Of a stretch of 39,364 nt of DNA, positions 7,052-15,342 are shown one piece after another. Numbering within the stretch: the first letter of the stretch is position 1; each line of letters opens with the position of its first letter. Both the position numbers and the translations under genes were made by a program. The notes under the pieces are model-generated. The model made no database searches, was not told where the DNA came from, and saw nothing but the letters and a program-made list of their open reading frames with translations. Where the stretch lies: assembly GCF_005222955.1 (NCBI RefSeq), contig NZ_LWUA01000252.1:1-39364 (forward strand), read 5' to 3'. The DNA is from Blastococcus sp. CCUG 61487 (GTDB lineage Bacteria > Actinomycetota > Actinomycetes > Mycobacteriales > Geodermatophilaceae).

Positions 7052-7909
7052 TCAGAGGATGGGCTTGCCTCCGGTGACGGCGATGCGGGCGCCGGAGACG
7101 TAGGACGCCTCGTCGCTGGCGAGCATCACGTACACCGGCGCGAGCTCGGCCGGCTGCCCCGGCCGCCCGAGCGGCACCTGCTGGCCGAAGCTCTCCACCT
7201 TCTCCTCGGGCATCGTCGCGGGGATCAGCGGCGTCCAGATCGGGCCCGGCGCGACGCTGTTCGCGCGGATGCCCTTCTCCGCCAGCAGCTGCGCCAGCGA
7301 GGCGGTGAAGTTGGCGATGCCCGCCTTGGTCATGGCGTAGGCCGCCAGATCGGGGCTCGGCATGTCCGAGTTCACCGAGGACGAGTTGACGATCGAGGAC
7401 CCCGGCTGCATGTGCGGGATGGCGTCCTTGGTCAGCGTGAACATCGCCGAGAGGTTGAGCCCGACGGTGTGGTCCCACTCCTCGTCGGAGATCTCCTCGA
7501 GCGTGGGGTGCGACATCTGGTAGGCGGCGTTGTTGACCAGGATGTCGACCCGGCCGAACTCCTCGACCGCCTTCGGGATGATCGTCTTCGCGTGCGCCCG
7601 GTCGGCGAGGTCGCCGGGGACCAGCACGCACTTCCGGCCGGCCTGCTCGACGTAGCGGGCGGTGTCCCTGGCGTCCTCGTGCTCGTCGAGGTAGGAGATG
7701 AGGACGTCGGCGCCCTCGCGGGCGAAGGCGATGGCCACGGCGCGGCCGATGCCGCTGTCGCCCCCGGTGATCACCGCCTTCTTCCCGGTCAGCCGGCCCG
7801 ATCCCTGATAGCTCTCCTCGCCGTGGTCGGGCTTCGGATCCATCTCGCCGAGCGTTCCCGGCGGGGTCTGCTGCTGGGCGGGCTGGGACTCGGGACGCGG
7901 CGACGTCAT
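7052..7909 (-). CDS. SDR oxidoreductase, stress-type (YhdF/YghA-like)
   Basis: 285 residues. A hydrophilic N-terminal extension of about 38 residues (Pro/Gln-rich, with MDPKPDHGEESY) precedes the Rossmann core. The cofactor motif TGGDSGIG is followed by NNAAYQ and the catalytic Ser/Tyr/Lys set in NSSSVNS...AAYAMTK. The C-terminus ends with the VTGGKPIL tail typical of this subgroup, whose Bacillus and enteric members are general-stress dehydrogenases of uncertain substrate. A strong GGAGGAG ribosome-binding site precedes the ATG at 7909. It is probably NADP-dependent, but the substrate is unknown. Confidence 0.92.
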   Translation of the reverse strand: MTSPRPESQPAQQQTPPGTLGEMDPKPDHGEESYQGSGRLTGKKAVITGGDSGIGRAVAIAFAREGADVLISYLDEHEDARDTARYVEQAGRKCVLVPGDLADRAHAKTIIPKAVEEFGRVDILVNNAAYQMSHPTLEEISDEEWDHTVGLNLSAMFTLTKDAIPHMQPGSSIVNSSSVNSDMPSPDLAAYAMTKAGIANFTASLAQLLAEKGIRANSVAPGPIWTPLIPATMPEEKVESFGQQVPLGRPGQPAELAPVYVMLASDEASYVSGARIAVTGGKPIL

Positions 7910-8011
7910 GGTTCTCCTCCGGTGCGCTCGGCGGGGCGGTCCCGGTGCGATGACCGGGACCGACCCCGGCGCGCTACCCGCCGAGGAGCGCGGGGAACCC
8001 GCGGGCGGTGA

Positions 8012-8170
8012 TCAGGCGGCTCGGGACAGCGGGCCGGCGACCGACGTCGCCTCCGCCACCGGCAGCTGCCACCGCATCTCCAGGCGCCGACGGCCCGAGC
8101 CGTCCACGACCGGGACCCACCGGCATTCCGGGTTCTCCTGAGTACGCACGTACGTCCACCTTCCGTTCAC
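8012..8170 (-). CDS. Small conserved-looking protein, 52 residues
   Basis: A short frame opposite the neighbouring helicase. GTG at 8170 leads a 52-residue protein with a protein-like composition: RWTYVRTQENPECRWVPVV, then RRRLEMRWQLPVAEATSV, and a TGA at 8012-8014. Codon third positions are almost all G/C across the frame. The alternative frames on either strand in this 400-base gap give only low-complexity Gly/Pro/Arg sequence. It is rich in Trp and Arg and has no signal or membrane segment. There is no clear ribosome-binding site, but a TAAGAT hexamer at 8180-8185 (minus) could be a -10 for a leaderless or nearly leaderless transcript. The function is unknown. It lies upstream of, and on the same strand as, the stress SDR. 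Confidence 0.55.
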   Translation of the reverse strand: MNGRWTYVRTQENPECRWVPVVDGSGRRRLEMRWQLPVAEATSVAGPLSRAA

Positions 8171-8179
8171 CAAGAATTC

Positions 8180-8185
8180 ATCTTA
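8180..8185 (-). promoter_or_regulatory. Possible -10 element for the 52-residue gene
   Basis: TAAGAT on the minus strand, in a short AT-rich patch (AAGAATTCATCTTA) that stands out in otherwise GC-rich DNA, ends nine bases before the GTG at 8170. I see no clear -35. Confidence 0.3.
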
Positions 8186-8307
8186 CCCCATGGCGTCCAC
8201 CCGGTGTGATCTTCGTTACTCGGCTCACGCGGCACGGTGACTCTGCGACCGGGGTGCGGCACGGGGTCGCGGGAACGTCGGCGCCGTCGGGCACGCTGGT
8301 GCTCCTG

Positions 8308-10869
8308 ATGCCTACGACCGCCGCACCTCCCCTGCTCGACGACGTCGCCGACCTCTCCTCGCTGCGCGCGAAGGGGGCCGACCCCGACGAGCTCTTCGCC
8401 TCGTTCGCGGCGTGGGCGGAGGCCGGCGGCACGACGCTCTACCCGGCCCAGGAAGAGGCGCTGATCGAGCTGGTCAGCGGCGCCAACGTCGTCCTGGCGA
8501 CGCCGACCGGCTCCGGCAAGTCACTGGTGGCGACCGGCGCCCAGTACGCCGCGCTGGCGGCGGGACGGCGCAGCTACTACACCGCTCCGATCAAGGCGCT
8601 GGTCAGCGAGAAGTTCTTCGCCCTGTGCGGGGTCTTCGGCGCGGCCAACGTCGGCATGCTCACCGGCGACGCCGCCGTGAACCGGGACGCGCCGATCATC
8701 GCGTGCACCGCCGAGGTGCTGGCGAACATCGCGCTGCGGGAAGGCGCCGACGCCGACATCGGCCTGGTGGTGATGGACGAGTTCCACTTCTACGGGGACC
8801 CCGACCGCGGCTGGGCTTGGCAGGTGCCGCTGCTCGAGCTGCCGAAGGCGCAGTTCCTCCTGATGAGCGCCACCCTCGGCGACGTCACCGACCTGCGCGA
8901 GGACCTCACCCGACGCACCGGCCGGCCCACCGCGCTGGTCGCGAACGCCGAGCGCCCGGTGCCGCTGCACCACTACTACGCGACGACCCCGATGCACGAG
9001 ACGATCCAGGAGCTGCTGGACACCAGGCAGGCACCGATCTACGTCGTGCACTTCACCCAGGCCTCGGCGCTCGAGCGGGCGCAGGCGCTGATGAGCGTCA
9101 ACGTGTGCTCGAAGGAGGAGAAGGCCGCGATCGCCGAGATGATCGGCGGCTTCCGGTTCTCCTCGGCCTTCGGGACGACGCTGTCGCGGCTGGTCCGCCA
9201 CGGCATCGGCGTCCACCACGCCGGGATGCTGCCCAAGTACCGGCGGCTGGTGGAGCAGCTCGCCCAGGCCGGGCTGCTCAAGGTCATCTGCGGCACCGAC
9301 ACCCTCGGCGTCGGCATCAACGTGCCGATCCGCACCGTCGTGTTCTCCGCGCTGTCGAAGTACGACGGCACCCGCACCCGGCTGCTGCAGGTGCGCGAGT
9401 TCCACCAGATCGCCGGCCGGGCGGGGCGCGCGGGGTACGACACCGCCGGAACCGTCGTCGTGCAGGCGCCGGAGCACGAGGTGGAGAACCTCAAGCAGTT
9501 CGCCAAGGTCGCCGACGACCCGAAGAAGCGCCGCAAGCTGGTCCGCAAGAAGGCACCCGAGGGCATGGTGCCGTGGAGCGAGGCCACGATGAACCGGCTG
9601 ATCGAGTCGGAGCCGGAGAAGCTGACCAGCAACATGCGGGTGTCGACGTCGATGATCCTCGACGTCGTCGACCGGCCGGGTGACCCGTTCCAGGCGATGA
9701 AGCGGCTGCTCACCGACAACCACGAGCCGCGCAAGAAGCAGCTGAAGCTGATCCGCGAGGCGATCGGCATCGCGCGCTCGCTGCTGCAGGCCGGCGTGCT
9801 GGAGCGGCTGCCCGAGCCGGAGCCCGACGGCCGCTGCTACGACCTGACCGTCGACCTGCCGGAGGACTTCGCGCTCAACCAGCCGCTCTCCACCTTCGCG
9901 CTGGCCGCGATCGACCTGCTCGACCCCGACAGCGAGACCTACGCGCTCGACGTCGTCAGCGTCATCGAGGCGACGCTGGACGACCCGCGGCAGATCCTCG
10001 CCGCGCAGCTGAACAAGGCCAAGGGCGAGGCCGTCGCGCAGATGAAGGCCGAGGGCATCGAGTACGACGAGCGGATGGAGCTGCTCGAGGAGGTCAGCTA
10101 CCCCAAACCGCTCGAGGAGCTGCTGGGTCACGCCTACGACGTCTACCGGCAGAGCAACCCGTGGGCCGCCGACGCGCACCTGTCGCCGAAGTCGGTCGTG
10201 CGGGAGATGTGGGAGCGGGCGTTCACCTTCCGGGAGTTCGTGAACACCTACGGCCTGACCCGGGCCGAGGGCGCGGTGCTGCGCTACCTGTCGGACGCGT
10301 TCAAAGCGCTGCGGTCCGGGGTGCCGGCGGCCGCCCGCACCGAGGAGGTCACCGACGTCGTCGAGTGGCTCGGCGAGCTGGTGCGACAGGTGGACTCCTC
10401 GCTGCTGGACGAGTGGGAGGCCCTGACCAACCCGGAGGACGGCGCGGTCGCGGAGGTCGCCGTCCCGGCGCGGCCGCGGCCGCTGACCGGCAACGAGCGG
10501 GCGTTCACCGCGATGGTGCGCAACGCGCTGTTCCGCCGGGTGGAGCTCATCGCCCGGCGCCGCTGGTACGACCTCGGCGAGCTGGACGCGGGCTCCGGCT
10601 GGGACGCCGAGCGGTGGGAGCAGGTGGTGCGGGCGTACTTCGAGGAGCACGACGAGGTGCGCACCGGCGCCGACGCGCGAGGGCCGGCGCTGCTCGTCAT
10701 CGACAAGTCCGAACCGGGGCTGTGGCGGGTGCGGCAGATCCTCGACGACCCGGCGGGCGACCACGACTGGGGCATCGACGTCGAGGTCGACCTCGAGGCG
10801 TCGGACGAGGAGGGCGCCGCGGTGCTCCGCGTGGTCGACGCCGGCCGCAAGGACGACGCCTGGAGCTGA
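8308..10869 (+). CDS. Ski2-like DEAD/DEAH-box RNA helicase with DUF3516 domain
   Basis: 853 residues. RecA-like domain 1 carries motif I TPTGSGKS (65-72), motif Ia TAPIKALVSEK, motif II DEFH (157-160) and motif III SAT. Domain 2 carries VHHAGMLPKYRR, GTDTLGVGIN and motif VI IAGRAGRAGY. The C-terminal half, from about residue 400, is the all-helical DUF3516 region found almost only in actinobacteria. Ski2-like enzymes unwind RNA; this family has no well-defined substrate that I know of. The frame is open 100 codons further upstream, but MPTTAAPPLLDDV is the first sensible start; the extension is Pro/Arg-rich and overlaps the 52-residue gene. It is a single transcript convergent with the next small gene. 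Confidence 0.93.
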   Translation: MPTTAAPPLLDDVADLSSLRAKGADPDELFASFAAWAEAGGTTLYPAQEEALIELVSGANVVLATPTGSGKSLVATGAQYAALAAGRRSYYTAPIKALVSEKFFALCGVFGAANVGMLTGDAAVNRDAPIIACTAEVLANIALREGADADIGLVVMDEFHFYGDPDRGWAWQVPLLELPKAQFLLMSATLGDVTDLREDLTRRTGRPTALVANAERPVPLHHYYATTPMHETIQELLDTRQAPIYVVHFTQASALERAQALMSVNVCSKEEKAAIAEMIGGFRFSSAFGTTLSRLVRHGIGVHHAGMLPKYRRLVEQLAQAGLLKVICGTDTLGVGINVPIRTVVFSALSKYDGTRTRLLQVREFHQIAGRAGRAGYDTAGTVVVQAPEHEVENLKQFAKVADDPKKRRKLVRKKAPEGMVPWSEATMNRLIESEPEKLTSNMRVSTSMILDVVDRPGDPFQAMKRLLTDNHEPRKKQLKLIREAIGIARSLLQAGVLERLPEPEPDGRCYDLTVDLPEDFALNQPLSTFALAAIDLLDPDSETYALDVVSVIEATLDDPRQILAAQLNKAKGEAVAQMKAEGIEYDERMELLEEVSYPKPLEELLGHAYDVYRQSNPWAADAHLSPKSVVREMWERAFTFREFVNTYGLTRAEGAVLRYLSDAFKALRSGVPAAARTEEVTDVVEWLGELVRQVDSSLLDEWEALTNPEDGAVAEVAVPARPRPLTGNERAFTAMVRNALFRRVELIARRRWYDLGELDAGSGWDAERWEQVVRAYFEEHDEVRTGADARGPALLVIDKSEPGLWRVRQILDDPAGDHDWGIDVEVDLEASDEEGAAVLRVVDAGRKDDAWS

Positions 10870-10881
10870 CCCCGCGTCAGC
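10865..10881. terminator. Small hairpin containing both convergent stop codons
   Basis: GCTGAC-cccgc-GTCAGC is a perfect 6-bp inverted repeat. Its arms hold the TGA of the helicase and the TGA of the minus-strand small gene. It is weak as a terminator, but the position fits. Confidence 0.35.
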
Positions 10882-11095
10882 GCAGGACGGTGCTCGCCAC
10901 GTCGGAGACGATCGCGCGAAACGTGCGGGTGTCCACCTCGTCGTCGACGGTGACCCGCACGATGTCGGCGACCTGCTGCTCCGTGTCCGGCCGGGCGGCT
11001 TCCGCCCGGGCGGCGGCGACGAGGTGCAGGTAGCGGACGCGGGCGGGATCGCCGGAGCGAGGAGCGGGCGGTGCGGGCACGCGCTGGGGTCGCAT
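10877..11095 (-). CDS. Small hypothetical protein, 72 residues
   Basis: Reading from ATG 11095 gives a short Pro/Arg lead (MRPQRVPAPPAPRSG) and then an amphipathic helical body, VRYLHLVAAARAEAARPDTEQQVADIVRVTVDDEVDT being split across its length, ending in IVSDVASTVLR. Codon use is normal for the window. A longer frame starts at 11137, but the added residues are low quality. The alternation of charged and hydrophobic residues suggests a small helical protein. I do not recognise a family. It is convergent with the helicase gene and stands alone. Confidence 0.5.
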   Translation of the reverse strand: MRPQRVPAPPAPRSGDPARVRYLHLVAAARAEAARPDTEQQVADIVRVTVDDEVDTRTFRAIVSDVASTVLR

Positions 11096-11222
11096 GCGGA
11101 GACGGTAGGCAGCTGACGATCGTGTGACGGGACACACCGCCGGTCACGCCGGTCCGGTTCGTCCCACCCGTCGCACCGGAGCCCCGCGACCTCCTCCGTC
11201 CCGTGTGCCCCGCGCCGCGTGA

Positions 11223-11238
11223 CGTTCCCGCGGGAACG
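11223..11238. promoter_or_regulatory. Perfect 16-bp palindrome, candidate operator
   Basis: CGTTCCCGCGGGAACG is its own reverse complement over all 16 bases. It lies 82 bases before the ATG of the DUF4349 lipoprotein gene, in a 225-base stretch (11096-11319) with no gene. A weaker dyad, GTGTG-N6-CACAC, lies at 11122-11137. The cognate regulator is unknown. Confidence 0.4.
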
Positions 11239-11319
11239 CGGCACGTCCGTCCTCGGGCATCAGTCACGATCGCGCATCGATGCTGGTCGGGTGCGCGGGC
11301 GCGGCCCTACGGTCCGCCC

Positions 11320-12162
11320 ATGAGGCGCCTCGTCGGCGGTGCGGCCGCCCTGCTGGCCGTGGTCCTGGTCGCCGGTTGCTCGGGCTCGGCCGGGAACGAC
11401 TCGAGCTCGGCGGACGGCGGCGGGAGTGCTGCCGTCGCCGACGAGGGCGGCGCCCCGGCCGACGCCGACGCCGACCGGCAGGTCATCACGACCGCCACCG
11501 CCTCGCTGTTGGTGGACGACCCCGCCGACACCGCCCAACGGGTCAGCGAGCTGGTGGAGTCCACCGGCGGCCGGGTGGACGAGCGGACGGAGCGGTCGGC
11601 GACGGACGATGACGGGGAGGCTGCCGACCTCGTCGTCCGCGTGCCGGCGGACGCGCTGACCGGCCTGCTGGCCGACCTCGAGGAGCTCGGCGAGGTGGCG
11701 ACGGTGTCGGTGTCCCGCTCCGACGTGACCGGCCAGGTCGTGGACCTCGACGCCCGCATCACCGCGTTGCAGACGTCGGTGGCCCGACTCCAGGGCCTGC
11801 TCGACGAAGCCCCGACGACCGAGGCCCTGCTGGCGGCCGAGGGCGCGCTCTCCGGACGGCAGGAGCAGCTGGAGTCGTTGCAGTCGCAGCGTGCGTTCCT
11901 CGCCGACCAGGTCGAGCTGTCGACCCTGCACGTGGAGCTGCGGACGGCGGGGGTGGCACCGCCCGGCGGTCCGGACGGGTTCCTCGACGCGCTGGGCACC
12001 GGCTGGAAGTCGCTCGTCACCGCCGGTGGTGCGGCTGTCATCGTGCTGGGGGTGCTCCTCCCCTGGCTGGTGCTGGCCGGGCTGGTCACCGCCGTCGTGC
12101 TCCTGGCGCTGCGGCGGACCCGGCGCAGCGCCCCCGTGGAAGCACCCGCACCGGCCGAATGA
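11320..12162 (+). CDS. DUF4349 lipoprotein
   Basis: 280 residues. A lipoprotein signal with lipobox VAGC (about 16-22) is followed by a Ser/Gly/Ala-rich linker. The DUF4349 domain starts at about residue 50 (RQVITTATASLLVDDPADTA) and includes the VSRSDVTGQVVDLDARI phrase. Next comes a coiled-coil hairpin of heptad-rich sequence (about 150-200, LDARITALQTSVARLQGLL). The C-terminus has a membrane segment at about 230-262 and a short basic cytoplasmic tail. It is therefore anchored at both ends in the envelope. The family's function is unknown. The stop overlaps the next gene's start (ATGA), so the two lipoproteins are made together. Confidence 0.92.
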   Translation: MRRLVGGAAALLAVVLVAGCSGSAGNDSSSADGGGSAAVADEGGAPADADADRQVITTATASLLVDDPADTAQRVSELVESTGGRVDERTERSATDDDGEAADLVVRVPADALTGLLADLEELGEVATVSVSRSDVTGQVVDLDARITALQTSVARLQGLLDEAPTTEALLAAEGALSGRQEQLESLQSQRAFLADQVELSTLHVELRTAGVAPPGGPDGFLDALGTGWKSLVTAGGAAVIVLGVLLPWLVLAGLVTAVVLLALRRTRRSAPVEAPAPAE

Positions 12163-13007
12163 GGAGCTGGCGGCACCTGCTGGTCGCCGCCGCCTGCCTG
12201 GTCGGGGTGGGCGGCTGCACCGGAGAGCCCGACGACGTCGTACGCACCAGTGGCCCGCTCGCCGCCGGCTTCGAGCTCGAACCGGGGTCCGGCCTGATCG
12301 GGACGGAGTTCCCCTACGACGGCGAGGGCCTGCACGTATACCTCCGGGTGGACGGGGACATGCAAGAGGTCCTCGAGGGTTACGTCCGGCAGGCCGGCGA
12401 GCTCGGCTTCCCGGTGACGGCGCCGGGTTGGTGGCCGGACGGGCAGTGGTGCAGCGACGACCCGGCCGAGTGGACCTCGTCCGGTGGCGAGGCCACGGCG
12501 TTCGAGCTCGAGTGCTCCGCCTCCGGTGGGGACCTCGACAGCCCGCCGTTCTGGTCGATGAGCCTGCGCGGCCTGGTCGAAGCGGACGGCTCGGGTTACC
12601 TCAGGATCTCCGGCGGCAGGTTCTCCGGTGAACCGGCGGCGCCCCGCCCGGCCGTCGGGGACGGAACCGTCGCATCCCTCACCGACGTCGAGATCGCTCC
12701 CACCCTGGCCGTCTACGAGGACGAGCCGATCCGCGTCGTGGAAGGAAGCGAGCTGGTCTTCGACCCGCTCCCCTCCACGTGCGCGACCGGTGGGTGGGTC
12801 GCCATGCTGCGGGTGGTCGGCGAGCTCCTCCCGGTCCTGCGCGGCTACGCGGAGCAGTTCGACGCCATGCGGGCGTTCGTTCCAGCGGAACTCGTCGGCG
12901 ACGACGAGGTGACTGTGTCGACGTGGGCGCCCGGTGGCGGCGGCCTGGGGGCCGTCGGCGTGGCCGGCGACCCGGCGTACGTGCTGATCCACCGCTGCAA
13001 CGACTGA
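12159..13007 (+). CDS. Hypothetical lipoprotein
   Basis: 282 residues with a lipoprotein signal (lipobox VGGC, Cys about 20). The mature domain is acidic and beta-rich, with at least four cysteines outside the lipobox (QWCSDD, LECSAS, STCATGG, HRCND) that could form two disulfides. Two similar halves may exist: each contains a phrase of the type LEGYVRQ/LRGYAEQ followed by a hydrophobic segment, suggesting an internal duplication. I do not recognise the family. Coupling to the DUF4349 protein (four-base overlap) suggests they act together at the outer face of the membrane. Confidence 0.8.
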   Translation: MRSWRHLLVAAACLVGVGGCTGEPDDVVRTSGPLAAGFELEPGSGLIGTEFPYDGEGLHVYLRVDGDMQEVLEGYVRQAGELGFPVTAPGWWPDGQWCSDDPAEWTSSGGEATAFELECSASGGDLDSPPFWSMSLRGLVEADGSGYLRISGGRFSGEPAAPRPAVGDGTVASLTDVEIAPTLAVYEDEPIRVVEGSELVFDPLPSTCATGGWVAMLRVVGELLPVLRGYAEQFDAMRAFVPAELVGDDEVTVSTWAPGGGGLGAVGVAGDPAYVLIHRCND

Positions 13008-13097
13008 CCGTGCCACCGGGGCGCTCGGTGTGAGCCGATCCTCGCCTGCGGACGGCGAGCGAGGCAGCGGCCGTGCGAGGCTCGCCGCGATGCGCGG

Positions 13098-13877
13098 ATG
13101 AGCGGGTGGGAGATGGTCGCTGTCCTCGCAGCGGGGTTCGCCGCGGGAGGCATCAACGCCGTCGTCGGGTCCGGGACGCTGGTGAGCTTCCCCGTGCTGC
13201 TGGCGGTGGGCATCCCACCGGTCCCCGCCACGATCAGCAACTCCCTCGGCCTGATCCTCGGCAACGCGTCGGCGTCGGTCGGCTACCGCCGGGAGCTGCG
13301 CGGCCAGCGCCGGCTGCTGCTGAGCCTCATCCCCGCCTCGGTCCTCGGCGGGCTGACCGGCGCCTTCCTCCTCCTGCACCTGCCGGCCGCGACGTTCGAG
13401 GCGGTCGTGCCGGTGCTGATCGCCCTGGCGGTCGTCCTGGTCGCCCTGCAGCCGCTGGTCCAGCGCGCGCTGGCCCGTCGACGCGGGCCCGACGAGGCGC
13501 AGCAGCGCATCGGCCCCGGCCGGCTGGCCGCGCTGTTCGGCGGCGCGTACCTGACCGGCACCTACGGCGGCTACTTCGCGGCCAGCCAGGGCGTGCTGCA
13601 GATCGGCATCTTCGGCCTGCTGCTGCGCGAGTCCCTGCAACGGCTCAACGCGCTGAAGAACGTCCTGACCCTCACCGTGAACACCGTGGCAGCTGGTGCG
13701 TACGTCGTCGTCGCGACCGACCGCGTGGTCTGGTCGGCCGCCGGGCTGCTCGCCGGCGGGTCCCTGGTCGGTGGCTACCTGAGCTCGCGGTACGGGCGCC
13801 GGCTGCCGGATCCGGTGCTACGGACGGCGATCGTCGTCCTCGGCCTGGTCGCGATCGCCGTGCTGGTGAACCGGTGA
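13098..13877 (+). CDS. TSUP/TauE-SafE family transporter 1
   Basis: 259 residues, the usual length for the sulfite-exporter TauE/SafE family. About eight membrane segments form two related halves. The first half carries GGINAVVGSGTLVSFPVLLAVGIPP split across its loop, the second GGAYLTGTYGGYFAASQGVL, matching the two conserved TSUP signature loops. Members export sulfite, sulfoacetate, sulfolactate or related organic anions; the substrate here cannot be read from sequence. The TGA overlaps the GTG of a second TSUP gene. Confidence 0.9.
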   Translation: MSGWEMVAVLAAGFAAGGINAVVGSGTLVSFPVLLAVGIPPVPATISNSLGLILGNASASVGYRRELRGQRRLLLSLIPASVLGGLTGAFLLLHLPAATFEAVVPVLIALAVVLVALQPLVQRALARRRGPDEAQQRIGPGRLAALFGGAYLTGTYGGYFAASQGVLQIGIFGLLLRESLQRLNALKNVLTLTVNTVAAGAYVVVATDRVVWSAAGLLAGGSLVGGYLSSRYGRRLPDPVLRTAIVVLGLVAIAVLVNR

Positions 13878-14629
13878 GCCCGCTCGAGTTCGGCTTCCTC
13901 GTCCTCGCCGGCATCGGCGCGGGGCTGACCGGCAGCATCGCGGGCCTCGCCTCGCTGGTCAGCTACCCCGCCCTGCTCGCGACCGGGATCCCGCCGGTCA
14001 CCGCGAACGTCACCAACACCGTCGCGCTGGTGCTCAACGCGGTGGGCTCGGTGAGCGCGTCGCGCCCCGAGCTCACCGGGCAGGTCCGGCGGCTGCGGCC
14101 GCTGCTCGTCGCCGCCGTGCTGGGTGGAGCGACCGGCGCGGCCCTGCTCCTCCTCACGCCGACCGAGGCGTTCGAGCGGATCGTCCCGTGGCTGATCGGT
14201 GCGGCGTCGGCGGCGATCCTCGTCCAGCGGTCACCGCGCGAGCTGGCGGCCGAGGGCGCCCAGCACCCGGCCGATCCGCGGTGGCTGCCGCTGGGGACGT
14301 TCGCGGTCACCATCTACGGCGGCTACTTCGGCGCGGCGGCGGGCGTGCTGCTGCTGGCGATGTACCTGCTGAGCACCGGCGAGGGAATCCCCCGCAGCAA
14401 CGCGATGAAGAACGTCGTCCTCGGCCTCGCCAACGGGGTGGCGGCGCTGGCGTTCGTGGTCCTTACGGACGTGGCCTGGTCGGCGGCGCTGCCGCTGGCG
14501 ATGGGGTTCCTGGTGGGCGGCCGCCTCGGGCCGAGCGTGGTGCGCCGGGCCCCGCAGGGCGTCCTGCGGACCGTCATCGCGATCGCCGGGCTCGGCCTCG
14601 CCGTCCACCTGGGCATCCAGGCCTACTGA
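13874..14629 (+). CDS. TSUP/TauE-SafE family transporter 2
   Basis: 251 residues, with the same fold as its upstream neighbour: GLTGSIAGLASLVSYPALLATG in halves across the first signature loop, VTANVTNTVAL, and TIYGGYFGAAAGVLLL in the second half. The GTG at 13874 is chosen because it makes the GTGA overlap with transporter 1 and gives a normal N-terminus; the frame is open much further upstream inside the other gene. The two proteins are clearly paralogous but diverged, so this is an old tandem duplication kept as a coupled pair. They may act as a heteromer, which is inference. Confidence 0.9.
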   Translation: MSPLEFGFLVLAGIGAGLTGSIAGLASLVSYPALLATGIPPVTANVTNTVALVLNAVGSVSASRPELTGQVRRLRPLLVAAVLGGATGAALLLLTPTEAFERIVPWLIGAASAAILVQRSPRELAAEGAQHPADPRWLPLGTFAVTIYGGYFGAAAGVLLLAMYLLSTGEGIPRSNAMKNVVLGLANGVAALAFVVLTDVAWSAALPLAMGFLVGGRLGPSVVRRAPQGVLRTVIAIAGLGLAVHLGIQAY

Positions 14630-14640
14630 TCCGGCTCGCG

Positions 14641-15234
14641 TCAGCGGGCGACGTAGGCGGCGACCACCAGGACGACGATGCTGCTGAGCAGCAGCAGCCG
14701 TGCCGGGGTCAGGCCGTTCACCAGGCCGGCGGTCGCCTCCACCCACTGCGGACGGACGGCGGCATCACGTGCCCGCTGCCGGAGCATGCGCACCTCGTCG
14801 GCGAGCAGCGTGCCGGCGGTGCCCAGCATGCCGAGCCCCAGCACCACGAAGACGAGCGACAACCGCTGCTCGTAGGACTCCGCGACCCCGCCCAGGATCG
14901 CGGCGACGATCCCGCCGAGGACCAGCCCGAGCAGGCCGCCGGCCACGGGAGCCCACGGGCCCATGACCGTCAGCGGGCCGCGGCGGGGCATCCGCGGGGC
15001 GGGGCGCACCGTCACCGGGGCGGTCGCCTGCCCTCCGGCGCGCTCCTTCTCGCCGGCGGGCTCGGGCACCGGCGGGGTCGCCGACTGCGTCGTCGGGCCG
15101 GTCGACGGCGGAGCGGCTGGGCTCGACGGCGGAGCCGCTGGGCTCGCCGGTGTGGCCGCCGATCCGGCGGGGCGGACCACCGGGATCTCGGCGGTGCCGG
15201 ACCCGGTCGTCGTGCTTCCGTTGCGCTCACTCAT
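14641..15234 (-). CDS. Pro/Ala-rich N-terminus membrane protein, unknown
   Basis: 197 residues. The N-terminal 80 residues are disordered, rich in Pro, Ala, Ser and Thr, with a tandem SPAAPPS repeat. Two hydrophobic segments (about 95-115 and 125-145), a charged stretch (LLADEVRMLRQRARDA) and a third at about 178-195 follow, so it is probably a three-pass membrane protein with its long tail in the cytoplasm. I recognise no family. It converges on the TSUP pair with only 11 bases between the stops. Upstream (15235-15342) lies a TCACGC-A-GCGTGA dyad that may be its operator. Confidence 0.75.
   Translation of the reverse strand: MSERNGSTTTGSGTAEIPVVRPAGSAATPASPAAPPSSPAAPPSTGPTTQSATPPVPEPAGEKERAGGQATAPVTVRPAPRMPRRGPLTVMGPWAPVAGGLLGLVLGGIVAAILGGVAESYEQRLSLVFVVLGLGMLGTAGTLLADEVRMLRQRARDAAVRPQWVEATAGLVNGLTPARLLLLSSIVVLVVAAYVAR
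15103..15144. repeat. 21-bp tandem repeat inside membrane-protein gene
   Basis: Two adjacent 21-base copies (15103-15123 and 15124-15144) differ at one base. They encode the repeated SPAAPPS of the disordered tail; this is an in-frame duplication. Confidence 0.85.
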
Positions 15235-15306
15235 GACTCGATCACCTCGCGCGCCACGCTAGGCGCGGCGGCCCCACCGGTTCGGCAGGGCGCACCAGCG
15301 AGCCGG

Positions 15307-15319
15307 TCACGCAGCGTGA
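15307..15319. promoter_or_regulatory. Dyad TCACGC-A-GCGTGA, candidate operator
   Basis: A perfect 13-base dyad 73 bases before the start of the Pro/Ala-rich membrane protein gene and 24 bases after the end of the GH13 gene. It could be a regulator site; no regulator is known. Confidence 0.3.
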
Positions 15320-15342
15320 TGCCGCGCCGGAGGACGCCCTGC

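Noticed and set aside
7950-8141. Plus-strand 63-residue frame MTGTDPGALP...
   Set aside because: Low-complexity Arg/Pro/Gly composition and antisense to the better 52-residue frame; no ribosome-binding site.
8521-11244. 907-codon minus-strand frame opposite the helicase
   Set aside because: Mirror frame of a gene with clear helicase motifs; its product is His/Val/Gly/Arg-rich without any domain.
14621-14658. GCCTAC...GTAGGC inverted repeat between convergent TSUP and membrane-protein genes
   Set aside because: Six-base arms with a 26-base loop are too weak to call a terminator.
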